Below, piece by piece: positions 44,301 to 51,235 of a stretch of 64,000 nt of DNA. Origin of the DNA: Planctomycetota bacterium (GTDB lineage Bacteria; Planctomycetota; SZUA-567; H5-PLA8). Location: contig JABTUM010000001.1 of NCBI GenBank assembly GCA_015075375.1, forward strand, positions 2,847,201-2,911,200. Direction: 5' to 3'. The position numbers and the translations under genes are program-made. Numbering within the stretch: the first letter of the stretch is position 1; each line of letters starts with the position of its first letter. The notes below the pieces were generated by a model. That model saw nothing but the letters and a program-made list of their open reading frames with translations. It did not search any database and had not been told where the DNA came from.

Positions 44301-45602
44301 CTGCCAGTTGAAGACTCCTTGCCGCGCGAAGAATTCCCCGTCGAGCAGGATCAGCGGTTTACGCTCGCCGCGTTTCGCGGCATCGGCCAACCGCGCATCC
44401 ATACGTAACGCCAGTTCGAAGTCGGGCCGCAGCGCTCCGCCAAAGCGCCCCCAAGCCGCGTTCCAGAACGGGACTGGCCGCCAGCCTTCCGCCGCTTCCG
44501 GCGGGGGCGCGATGGTCCAACCTTCCGGATCGCCCGGAGAAAACCGCCACGCTTCCGGTGCGCCGGCCCAGAGCCGTTCGGCGGTGGGGTCGAGCATGCT
44601 TCGCAGCGGTGCGGTGAGCGGTACGTCCCAGCGGCTTTCCAGCGCGCGCTCGGCCGGCGGCGGAGCGGAATGCCAAGCCAACCCCGCGGCAGGCACGTTC
44701 CAAGCCCGGTCGCCCGAGCGAATGGTCAGCGCGCCGTTGGCGGGCAGACGCGGCAGATACGCGCGGAAGTACGGCGCGCCAACCGGGGCCAAGCGCCAAG
44801 CCGAGCCATCGGGTACGGCGCTGAAGCGCTGATCGAAAAACGCCAGCGCTTCGAAATCCGCTCCTGCCGCGCGGACGTCGCCGGAGCCTTCGAACGCGTA
44901 GGGGTCCGCCGGACAAGGCTCAAGTCGAAACGCGAGCGTTGCGGCGGCGGCGATGCCAGGCGGCGCCGGTTCGAGGCGGACGTCGAGTACGCGGGTTTCG
45001 GGAACGTCCACGGCCTTGTCGCGGACGATCAGGAGCGGTTCGCGCAATTCCACTTCGACGGGGCGGTCGAAATCTTCTTCGGCGCGCAGTTCGAGACTTA
45101 CGACTTCAGCGGCGGCCAGGGCATCCCACGGGCGGCCGTGTCCGATCGGCGCCAGATCGCCCGCGTCCAGCCGCACGACTAACGTGCTGGGATCGCCGGC
45201 ATGCGGCGCGACCGGCGCGATCGTCGCCGCGTATACCCCGCCCGAGCGGCTCTCGACGATCCAGCGCAAGCGCACGGCGATGCGCGGGGATCGCCGCACC
45301 CGCGCCTTCAGCGAGAGACTCGCCACGGAACGCAGATCCCACGGCTGTTCGCGGCGCCGTTTCAAGCTGCGGGTGCGCGAAGCGTCCGGGCCGAGTTTCC
45401 AGACTTCGCCTGCAAAGGCCGATTCCAGTTCGCGCGCGGTGGGGAGGTCTTCGGCGCCGCCTTGAGGCGTCGCGGACTCGGAGGCCCACGCCGCGGCCGA
45501 GCAGAGCCAGAAGGCCGTGCCCAGCCAGAGCAAGGAAAACCGGGAACCCGTGGAACGAAACCTTCGTCGCAAGCGTACGTCTCCGGAGCGCACGCCATTC
45601 AT
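41382..45602 (-). CDS. Large secreted DUF5060/GH-A glycoside hydrolase
   Basis: 1406 residues. Signal peptide ends near AAAWASES. About 700 N-terminal residues form several beta-sandwich regions that may bind glycans. Residues about 740-850 match DUF5060 (KELRIGEVWTVKLNLDKSYA, YRALEPGVHGVRFEL). A TIM barrel follows at about 890-1260: WDLFSELEF carries the probable acid/base Glu, and KPVLVEEQGRHW the nucleophile Glu. A beta-rich C-terminal domain ends the protein. It probably degrades beta-mannan or a related polymer in the periplasm or outside. ATG at 45602 follows AAAGGA at nine bases. It diverges from the ferritin-like gene. Confidence 0.8.
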   Translation of the reverse strand: MNGVRSGDVRLRRRFRSTGSRFSLLWLGTAFWLCSAAAWASESATPQGGAEDLPTARELESAFAGEVWKLGPDASRTRSLKRRREQPWDLRSVASLSLKARVRRSPRIAVRLRWIVESRSGGVYAATIAPVAPHAGDPSTLVVRLDAGDLAPIGHGRPWDALAAAEVVSLELRAEEDFDRPVEVELREPLLIVRDKAVDVPETRVLDVRLEPAPPGIAAAATLAFRLEPCPADPYAFEGSGDVRAAGADFEALAFFDQRFSAVPDGSAWRLAPVGAPYFRAYLPRLPANGALTIRSGDRAWNVPAAGLAWHSAPPPAERALESRWDVPLTAPLRSMLDPTAERLWAGAPEAWRFSPGDPEGWTIAPPPEAAEGWRPVPFWNAAWGRFGGALRPDFELALRMDARLADAAKRGERKPLILLDGEFFARQGVFNWQAHPLNRACGGPLAGPGALFDTPDGQSFCLRAARYALARWGRARAVDGCLVSVRLNATAAPLLHARLAAAARTWPPLAHHELALHALHPLARAPQTISQVPLNDPVAEAMGGRWRAEAGSSTRVEPEAAANGEALRAVAPGREGSVSVLKPLLFPAAAWDGPAPDHFHAADALLFEVALPPDAPADLRAGVHLRDRDELWYQTLLPGLLRPGDTSTCVLDLTERNAQELRGIEHAKPWTGYSRGRIREIGIHVYTTHTDKPVDVRILAVRAVRFDRAEIARPPALTLRDAPQKELRIGEVWTVKLNLDKSYANPFDPREADLQAFIATPSGQTVAVPAFFDQDCRRSEDKATGHERVEPVGDEHWTVRYRALEPGVHGVRFELREGGAWLVSSQDWARDWRFTNDGRPYRAMPRNPDDWHYEYENRDGGGRRRVERLKWKPGEVAAVLDLGNAAFTVRGKSEGWRGFVRTDADRRHFRFDDGSFYYALGPCLRSPSDNRLPYKDPKWEGQIIPRIEGRGTYQYDEYLAKFQDAGITWTRIWMCSWWGALQWRRDWPGYQGLGKYNLLNAWRMDHVLDACERAGVRVSLCLNNHGQFSHAIDTEWAHNPYSTRFGGPLESPAEFFSKADAKIFHLNYLRYVAARWGHSSAVLAWDLFSELEFTDEYRISLGMVHEGQPDRPAPQMESWHSGMARYLKSVDPNKHLVATHFSHPVRGYGVLGLPEIDVAASNAYSAFDELAEGKNDASAALAEFWAGNQWGGGVFRGGMKQHNKPVLVEEQGRHWLGVKWEKGRLVEHNSRTQLDADLHTGLWGSLVQPLAGATGYWWWLHLHFDDRYGEYRALAEYLKGEDLRAAAGESPLEPELLPIQSHNQPLLARALRSDRRAYVWIYHPLVPHRTEGIPLARGATLLVPSLRRGKYRVEFWSTREGRLEATTVAELPAAAPRGPAAMLNVPLPVIAGDVAVKIKLLDGER

Positions 45603-45695
45603 TATGCCAGTCCTTTGCCGGGGCGATAGCGAGCGCACAAGTGCTTATCCTATTAAGACGTTGCATGGCTTCGTTTCGTTTCCGAAAGATCTCCG

Positions 45696-45729
45696 TTGCA
45701 TTTGTAACTGTTACATGTTAATTGTTACA
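45696..45729. promoter_or_regulatory. Putative operator/promoter between divergent genes
   Basis: TGTAACTGTTACA (45703-45715) is a 13-bp palindrome, and a further GTTACA follows at 45724-45729. A possible promoter for the plus strand gene overlaps it: TTGCAT (45696-45701), 16-base spacer, TTAATT (45718-45723). The region is AT-rich against GC-rich surroundings. It fits a dimeric regulator that blocks or activates the ferritin-like gene, and perhaps the divergent glycosidase too. Confidence 0.5.
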
Positions 45730-45779
45730 GATCGAAGGCGGGATTGAGGTCAAACTCGGTACCCTTGAGGAGCGCAGCC

Positions 45780-47006
45780 ATGGCCACGGCACTCGAAGCG
45801 TACGTCTCTCAGCGTCGGCAGGGCGGGCTGGATGTGCCCACCACCGTCGAACTGCTGCGGCGCTATACCTACCTCGAGCGCGCCGCGATTCCGGCGCTGG
45901 CCGGCTGGTTCCTCGCCGCGCCGAAGTACGAGGACAAGATCAAGCTGGGCTATTTGGTTTGGGGTCATGCCGAACGGGCAGACGCGATGCGCAAGCGCCT
46001 GAAAGAACTGCGCGGCGGGCATCGCGACGCGAGTATCGAACCGGCCCTGCAGCGCTTGGGCGCGGCGCTGGCGCATGCGCCGGGAGAGCACGCATTCGTA
46101 GCGGGTCTGGAGGCATTGACGAAGCACCTCGCCGAAGCGTACCGCACGCACCTGGCCGTAAGCGACGCCGCGGCCAACGCCATGGAGCGGCGCATCCTGC
46201 GGACCGCGCTGAGCGAGTTGGAGTCCGACCGCGTTTGGCTCACCGAGTACGTTGCGAATCTGGACGAAGCGCGCGGCGCTCAAGCGCGGCGCTGGGTCGA
46301 CCATTTGGAAGGTCTGCTGGCGATGGCGGGCGGGGTCAGCGGCATGGAGCGCCGCACCCTGGAAGCGCCCGCGCGTCCCGACGCGGCGCTCTTCGAGCGA
46401 CCGCAGACGCTTGTCTTCGATCATCGCATTCAGCGCGGAGAATTCGAGAGCTTCTCAAAGCGCCTGGAACTGGGCTTCGAAGTCACGCGCGTCGCCGAAC
46501 TGGAAATCTTCTTCAACGAGTTCTACGCCGCGGCGCTGCTGGCGAGTATTCTCTTCGACGCCTGGAACGCCGACGCGCCGTGGGAGTTCTTCCACGATAT
46601 GGCGCACCACTTCTGGGACGAGGTGCGGCATGCCGAGTTCGGGTTGATCCGCTTGCGCGAATTGGGCGTCGAACCCAAGCGCGTGAACTTGGTGCTCTTC
46701 GACCAGGCGCAGTCGATGCCCTTCCTGCACCGGCTCTGCTTCCTGACGCTCGACCTGGAAGTCTTCTACATGCCGCGCAAGCAGCCTCGCGTGAAGCGCT
46801 ACGGCGAGGCCGGCGACTACCGCACGCAGATCTTTGCCGATGTGGACTGGTCCGACGAGGGCAACCACGTCCGGTACGGCAAGAAGTGGGTGACGCACTT
46901 CCTGGAAGACGACGGGCGCGATATCGCGGACTTGCAGGCCGAGATCAAGGAGCACCTGAAGCCGCTTTACGCCAATTTGCCCGCCGGACAGATGTCGCCG
47001 TTCTAA
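45780..47006 (+). CDS. Ferritin-like superfamily protein of unknown function
   Basis: 408 residues, mostly helical. Two sections look like ferritin-like helix pairs: RYTYLERAAIPALAGWFL with YLVWGHAERADAMRKRL in the first half, and ELEIFFNEFYAAALLASILF with FHDMAHHFWDEVRHAEFG in the second. The latter has an ExxH-type metal site and an acidic partner, as in di-iron proteins. I cannot name the reaction. GAGGAG precedes the ATG at seven bases. A palindromic operator lies upstream, so expression may be controlled, possibly by metal or redox signals. The next gene is on the opposite strand. Confidence 0.7.
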   Translation: MATALEAYVSQRRQGGLDVPTTVELLRRYTYLERAAIPALAGWFLAAPKYEDKIKLGYLVWGHAERADAMRKRLKELRGGHRDASIEPALQRLGAALAHAPGEHAFVAGLEALTKHLAEAYRTHLAVSDAAANAMERRILRTALSELESDRVWLTEYVANLDEARGAQARRWVDHLEGLLAMAGGVSGMERRTLEAPARPDAALFERPQTLVFDHRIQRGEFESFSKRLELGFEVTRVAELEIFFNEFYAAALLASILFDAWNADAPWEFFHDMAHHFWDEVRHAEFGLIRLRELGVEPKRVNLVLFDQAQSMPFLHRLCFLTLDLEVFYMPRKQPRVKRYGEAGDYRTQIFADVDWSDEGNHVRYGKKWVTHFLEDDGRDIADLQAEIKEHLKPLYANLPAGQMSPF

Positions 47007-47030
47007 GCGCGGCACCGCAGGCAGACCGCG

Positions 47031-47465
47031 TCAGGAGCGCTCGCACGAGCCGTCCTCGCACTTGGCGTCGGCACGCCCATTCAGCAGGTTCTCCAGCGTC
47101 TGCCGATTCGACCAGCCTAGCCAGTGCGAGAGGCGATGGCGGTGCGAGGAAAGAAACTTGAAAGCCGCCCGTGCCAGCGGGCGCAATTCCGGCGCGGCCA
47201 AACGCGCGGACCACTCGCGGTACTCTTTGAGCGCGTAGAGGCACATCAGCCACGCGGCATCGCCGCGGTAGACGCCGCCCTCGTCGCTTACGGCAATCAG
47301 TTCTTCGGGTTCTCCGCATGCCAGAGTCGGGAAGCGCTGCTGCGCTTCGAGTGATTCGGCGGCGAGCAGTTCGAGTTCGATGAACTGCGGCTGCCGTTTG
47401 AGCCAGTCCTTGCAGCGGCGGCAGACGCCGCAGCGGTAATCGTAGAGGACGGTGAGCTTGCGCAT
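47031..47465 (-). CDS. DCC-family (DUF393) thiol-disulfide protein
   Basis: 144 residues. LYDYRCGVCRRCKDWLK near the N-terminus is the DxxCxxC-type motif of the DCC family, with Cys12, Cys15 and Cys18. The rest has the helical arrangement of these thioredoxin-like proteins: FPTLACGEPEELIAVSDEGG and VYRGDAAWLMCLYALKEY. Probable small cytoplasmic redox protein. AGGAGG precedes the ATG and lies inside a short palindrome. The tail CEDGSCERS adds two further Cys residues. Confidence 0.83.
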   Translation of the reverse strand: MRKLTVLYDYRCGVCRRCKDWLKRQPQFIELELLAAESLEAQQRFPTLACGEPEELIAVSDEGGVYRGDAAWLMCLYALKEYREWSARLAAPELRPLARAAFKFLSSHRHRLSHWLGWSNRQTLENLLNGRADAKCEDGSCERS

Positions 47466-47472
47466 GGCGAGT

Positions 47473-47485
47473 CCTCCTGAGGAGG
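47473..47485 (-). promoter_or_regulatory. Palindrome containing the DCC gene ribosome binding site
   Basis: CCTCCT (47473-47478), one base, AGGAGG (47480-47485). On the minus strand one arm is the AGGAGG ribosome binding site of the DCC gene, seven to eight bases before its ATG. The centre is too small for an RNA hairpin, so a DNA-binding protein is the more likely reader, or it is chance. Confidence 0.3.
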
Positions 47486-47624
47486 CGCGATCCGATGCCT
47501 GTTGCGGAGAGGGCCTTGCTTCACGCGGCGGAACCGCTCGCCAGCTTGCTCCGCCGCCGTCCGCTTGACCCTCCCCGCGCCCGCCGCGCGGAAACGCTCC
47601 GCGCGCTCGGGCCGCCTGTTCCGC

Positions 47625-48035
47625 CTATTCGAGCCATGAACTCACGGCCACCTGACCGCTTGGAGCGACCGGCGGCGGTTGCCGGTGCAGCAGCCCGCGC
47701 CGGCGCATCCGGGCGAAGACGAACATGTTGAAGAAGTGCATCACGCCCAGGACCAGAAGCACCAGGCCGATCTTGGTGCTGAAGAATTCCACGGCTTGCT
47801 GCAGGTCGTTGGGCTTGTCGCCGTATTTCAGCGCCAGCGTCACGTAGCCGATATTGATCAGGTAAAAGCCGACGACGAGCAGATGATTGACCGAATCGGC
47901 CAGCGCCTCGTTGCCCAGAAAGCTGTCGACCAGGAATACGCGCCCGCTTTTATGCAGCGTGTGCGCGACCCAGATCGTGACGCCGAGGCTGACCGCCAGA
48001 TAGAATCCGTAGGCCCAGACCGTGTAGTTGACCAT
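47625..48035 (-). CDS. Small integral membrane protein
   Basis: 136 residues with three helices: VWAYGFYLAVSLGVTIWVAH, HLLVVGFYLINIGYVTLAL and IGLVLLVLGVMHFFNMFVFA, then a basic tail (RMRRRG). AAAGGAGG precedes the ATG. The conserved-looking VDSFLGNEALADSVNHLL loop and NIGYVTLALK recall a widespread uncharacterised family. Role unknown. The 159 bases between it and the DCC gene hold no other gene that I can support. Confidence 0.72.
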   Translation of the reverse strand: MVNYTVWAYGFYLAVSLGVTIWVAHTLHKSGRVFLVDSFLGNEALADSVNHLLVVGFYLINIGYVTLALKYGDKPNDLQQAVEFFSTKIGLVLLVLGVMHFFNMFVFARMRRRGLLHRQPPPVAPSGQVAVSSWLE

Positions 48036-48163
48036 GCCCCACCTCCTTTGGGTTTCCGGGCGCCGGTCCGGCGCCCTCTATTTCTTGTATTTCTGTCTAT
48101 TCAGAAATTACCGCATGCACCAGGAGAAGGCAAGGGAAATGTGCGCGCCCGGGCCGCTTCCGA

Positions 48164-48191
48164 TTGCCGCCTCGCACGCAGGGCTTAGGCT
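48164..48191 (+). promoter_or_regulatory. Putative promoter giving a leaderless sulfatase message
   Basis: TTGCCG (48164-48169), 16-base spacer, TAGGCT (48186-48191). The ATG at 48198 comes six bases after the -10, about where transcription would begin, and there is no ribosome binding site. Confidence 0.4.
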
Positions 48192-48197
48192 GAAGCC

Positions 48198-49586
48198 ATG
48201 CCTCCAAACCTGCTTTTCGTCACCTCCGACCACCAGCGCGCCGACAGCATCGGGATGCTCCAGGCCGGCCGCGAAGTCACGCCAAGGGCGAACGCGTTCG
48301 CACGGGAGGCGGTGCGCTTCGAGCGCGCGTACAGCACCTGTCCGCTCTGCGTCCCTGCGCGTACGGCGCTGGCCACGGGGCTGTATCCGACGCGCAACGG
48401 TGTGGTGACCAACGATTGGAGCGGTGCGAGTGCCGGACCCCATACGCCGATTCATCAGGTCCTGGCCGAAGCCGGTTACGCTGTCGCGCATGTAGGGATG
48501 CAGCACATTCGCGTGAAGCCGCCGCTGGACGCCCGCGTGCGTTTCGAGCCTTACCTGGATCAGAAGGACTACGAACGTCATCTGAAAGACCGCGGGCTGC
48601 GCGCATGGCCGCCCGATGACCTAGCCGGCTTCAGCAAAGAACTGAGCGAACGCCAGGGCGAAGCGCGCGTCGCCGCGTCGTACTCGCACGTACGCACGGC
48701 TCCGTCGCCGAACGCGAACGAAGACTTCAAGGACGTCTGGTTTGCTGGCCGTGCATGTGAGTCGCTGTGCAGGCTGGCGGAAGGTTCGCGGCCGTTCGCA
48801 TTGTTCGTCAACTTCTGGGCGCCGCATCCGCCGCTGTGGGTGCCGCGCGACCGTTTCGGCCTTTTCCCGCCGGAACGAATCGATATTCCGGCCGACGTAG
48901 GCGTCGTCCCCGGCGGCGAACCGGGCAACCGCCGGAGGGGTGTAGCCGCGCAGTTGGGCGCGGGCGTATCGATGGCCCAATGGCGCGCGGTCTGGAGCGC
49001 ACACCTGGCGCTGACCCATCTGGCCGACGAGCAGTTCGGGCGGTTGCTCGATACGTTGAACGATTCGGGGCGTAGCGGAGAAACGGCGGTCGTGTACCAA
49101 TCCGACCACGGCGACCATCTGGGCCAGCGCGCGATGTATCAGAAAATGGAATGCTACGAACCGTCGATTCGCACGCCGTTGCTGATGCGCCTGCCGGGCG
49201 TCGCGGCGTGCCGCATCACGGATCCGGTCAGTCACCTGCACGTGGCTCCGACGCTGCTCGATGCGCTGGGCCTCGAACCGCCGGGTGCGCTGGATGCGCC
49301 GAGCCTGCTGCCGGATTGCCGCGCCGGGGCGCTGCGCGATCCGCAGCCGGTTTTCGCGCTCTATGCCGGCAATTCCATGCGCGGCGACCAGCGCCGGATG
49401 ATCGTCCACGGCGGCTGGAAGTACGTCTACGACCCCGATGCCGAGCCCGAACTTTTCGATCTGGCGGCCGATCCGCTGGAGCAACGCAACCGGGCCGGCG
49501 AACCGGCTCTGGCCGGTCGGCAAGGCGACCTGCACGCGCGGTTGGCGGCGTGGCATTCGGAACGCGGGGATACGGTGGTGTATTAA
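48198..49586 (+). CDS. Sulfatase
   Basis: 462 residues of the alkaline-phosphatase superfamily. FVTSDHQRAD near the start gives metal ligands, CPLCVPARTALATG contains C51-V-P-A-R55, the CxPxR motif whose Cys is turned into formylglycine, and YQSDHGDHLG provides the second Asp/His pair. It lacks a signal peptide, so it is probably cytoplasmic or exported by another route. Substrate is likely a sulfated sugar or phenol; nothing narrows it. A formylglycine-generating enzyme would be needed and is not in the window. Possibly leaderless. Confidence 0.86.
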   Translation: MPPNLLFVTSDHQRADSIGMLQAGREVTPRANAFAREAVRFERAYSTCPLCVPARTALATGLYPTRNGVVTNDWSGASAGPHTPIHQVLAEAGYAVAHVGMQHIRVKPPLDARVRFEPYLDQKDYERHLKDRGLRAWPPDDLAGFSKELSERQGEARVAASYSHVRTAPSPNANEDFKDVWFAGRACESLCRLAEGSRPFALFVNFWAPHPPLWVPRDRFGLFPPERIDIPADVGVVPGGEPGNRRRGVAAQLGAGVSMAQWRAVWSAHLALTHLADEQFGRLLDTLNDSGRSGETAVVYQSDHGDHLGQRAMYQKMECYEPSIRTPLLMRLPGVAACRITDPVSHLHVAPTLLDALGLEPPGALDAPSLLPDCRAGALRDPQPVFALYAGNSMRGDQRRMIVHGGWKYVYDPDAEPELFDLAADPLEQRNRAGEPALAGRQGDLHARLAAWHSERGDTVVY

Positions 49587-49855
49587 ATGGAAATGGAAGC
49601 CGGGTGGGTTCAAGTACTCAGACCATAAACGGTTGCAACGGCGGTCAAGCAGGCCAGCACTACGGAAAGGGTGATATTAAAGACGAGGTGCGTCATGACT
49701 CCAACCGTGACAACGCTGCGCCATTCGCAAAGCAGCATGCGCTTAGTCCAAACGGCGCCCATCATGACGGAGGTCAACCAAAGCCCTGCGCTTTGCGTCC
49801 ATAGCGTTCTTTAGGGACGCGCCAAGCTCCTTCGGTCTTGCGGAGCCTGAAAGTG
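49587..49855. other. 269-base region with a possible CPBP-protease remnant
   Basis: No complete gene is visible. On the minus strand, bases 49610-49765 are open for 51 codons and read like the last two helices of a CPBP intramembrane protease, with VTVGVMTHLVFNI resembling the third His/Asn motif. The glutamate motifs and first helices are missing, and a stop lies in frame a little upstream. No ribosome binding site precedes it. Confidence 0.3.
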
Positions 49856-50056
49856 CTAACTCTTGTTCTGACTTTCAGAAACGCCGGCCAACAGCCATTT
49901 GACCCCGACGCCAGCCATAATCAGTCCGAAGATGACCCCTCGAATGGGACTTCGAGACGTGGTAGCCGCATCAGGATTGAGCAGTAGGTAGATGGACCAA
50001 CCGCAAATACCCACGCCGAAGAGTACGGCCAATACACCGCCGACTAGTTTGAGCAT
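49856..50056 (-). CDS. Small two-helix membrane protein
   Basis: 66 residues from the ATG with GGAG at eight bases; another ATG two codons upstream is possible. Two hydrophobic helices, GVLAVLFGVGICGWSIYLLL and GVIFGLIMAGVGVKWLLAG, with a polar loop and tail. GC is lower than around. Unknown function. Confidence 0.55.
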   Translation of the reverse strand: MLKLVGGVLAVLFGVGICGWSIYLLLNPDAATTSRSPIRGVIFGLIMAGVGVKWLLAGVSESQNKS

Positions 50057-50239
50057 GCGCATGTCTCCATTCGATATTTAAACTTACAGGTAATTGGATG
50101 TTAGCGAGTACTCCTTGCGCTTTAAAGACCAAAATCGGAAAGGTTAGAAATGGATGCGTAAGCCAGGGAATGTCACATTTCTTGCGCCGGGAATGCGCAC
50201 CAGGGCGTCCTACATGCAGCCTTCGAGAGAGTGCCGACT

Positions 50240-51007
50240 ATGCGCTTATGGATTTGGGCAACGTTAAGTATCTGCGCTCATGCGATAGGCGCGGAGGGGA
50301 CGCAAGCGCCTGCCCATCGCGTTCTGGTCGAGCTGTTTTCGTCCCAAGGCTGCAGTTCCTGTCCGCCCGCTGAAAAGATGCTCGGCGACTTGGGCGCGCG
50401 GGCGGACGTGGGCGCGAAAATCGTACCGCTGGCTTGGCACGTCGATTACTGGGATCGCTTGGGTTGGCCCGACCGCTTTGCCAATAAAGAGCACACCGCT
50501 CGGCAGGAAGCCTACCGGCAGGCTTGGCGTTCTAGAAACCTGATGACGCCTCAGTTCGTGGTAGCAGGCCGGCCAGCGTCGCGATTGGTTCCGGAGATCA
50601 CCACCGAGGCCGCGCGCCCGGCGAGTCTATCGATCGACCTCAGCGCGAGGCTGCTTAAGGACGGCCGGGTCGAAGCCACAGTGGGTCTTAAGAAGCTCCA
50701 TCCCGAAGTGGCCTTACCGCCTCGTGTCATGGCTCGAGTGCTGCTCTTTGCAACGCGTGTTACGACGGTCTGCAAGGCCGGTGAAAACGCGGGCAAGACG
50801 CTCGAAGAATTTTTTCCTGTTTTGAATTCTTTTTCTTCTCAAAGGGCAGACGAACTAACGCTGAAAAATGTTACGGTGTATGCAACCGTGCCTGAAGGTG
50901 TAAAGCCAGCCGAGTTAGGCGTTGCGGTGCTGGTGGAAGACCCTCAAGGCATGACCACGATCGAATGTACGAGTGGCCCCGTAGCCATGGAAAGTGGGGG
51001 TAAGTGA
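50240..51007 (+). CDS. DUF1223 thioredoxin-fold secreted protein
   Basis: 255 residues. A short signal peptide (LWIWATLSICAHAIGA) precedes VLVELFSSQGCSSCPPAE, the signature of DUF1223, with Cys38 and Cys41 in a CxxC pair, and LAWHVDYWDRLGWPDRFAN, also diagnostic. The family is thioredoxin-like and periplasmic, with unproven redox function. The C-terminal 110 residues form a beta-rich domain. I prefer the ATG at 50240 to a GTG three codons earlier. Base composition is lower in GC than the neighbours, as for the gene before it. Confidence 0.82.
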   Translation: MRLWIWATLSICAHAIGAEGTQAPAHRVLVELFSSQGCSSCPPAEKMLGDLGARADVGAKIVPLAWHVDYWDRLGWPDRFANKEHTARQEAYRQAWRSRNLMTPQFVVAGRPASRLVPEITTEAARPASLSIDLSARLLKDGRVEATVGLKKLHPEVALPPRVMARVLLFATRVTTVCKAGENAGKTLEEFFPVLNSFSSQRADELTLKNVTVYATVPEGVKPAELGVAVLVEDPQGMTTIECTSGPVAMESGGK

Positions 51008-51135
51008 AGGGTTCGGTCTAAAAATCGGGTGCGGTGCTTTGAAGTAGCTTTAAGAGCATGGCCGGCCCGATGCATACGCGGGAATCGTACGGGCTGCGGT
51101 CCGAGCCGGTTCCTGCTTTACGGCGCCTCGCTGCG

Positions 51136-51196
51136 GCGGCGCCGGGTTGCGGCGGTGCGCTGGAGCGTTCCGTCATCGGCCCGGCGCCGCTTTTTT
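51136..51196 (+). terminator. Probable terminator of the DUF1223 gene
   Basis: GCGGCGCCGGG (51136-51146) pairs with CCCGGCGCCGC (51180-51190), followed by six T residues. The stem is 11 bp and perfect, but the 33-base loop is unusually long. It lies about 130 bases after the stop codon; the intervening bases hold no gene. Confidence 0.6.
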
Positions 51197-51235
51197 ATTA
51201 TCACCTGCCAGCTCATTCCCTAGCCGCGGTATTGC

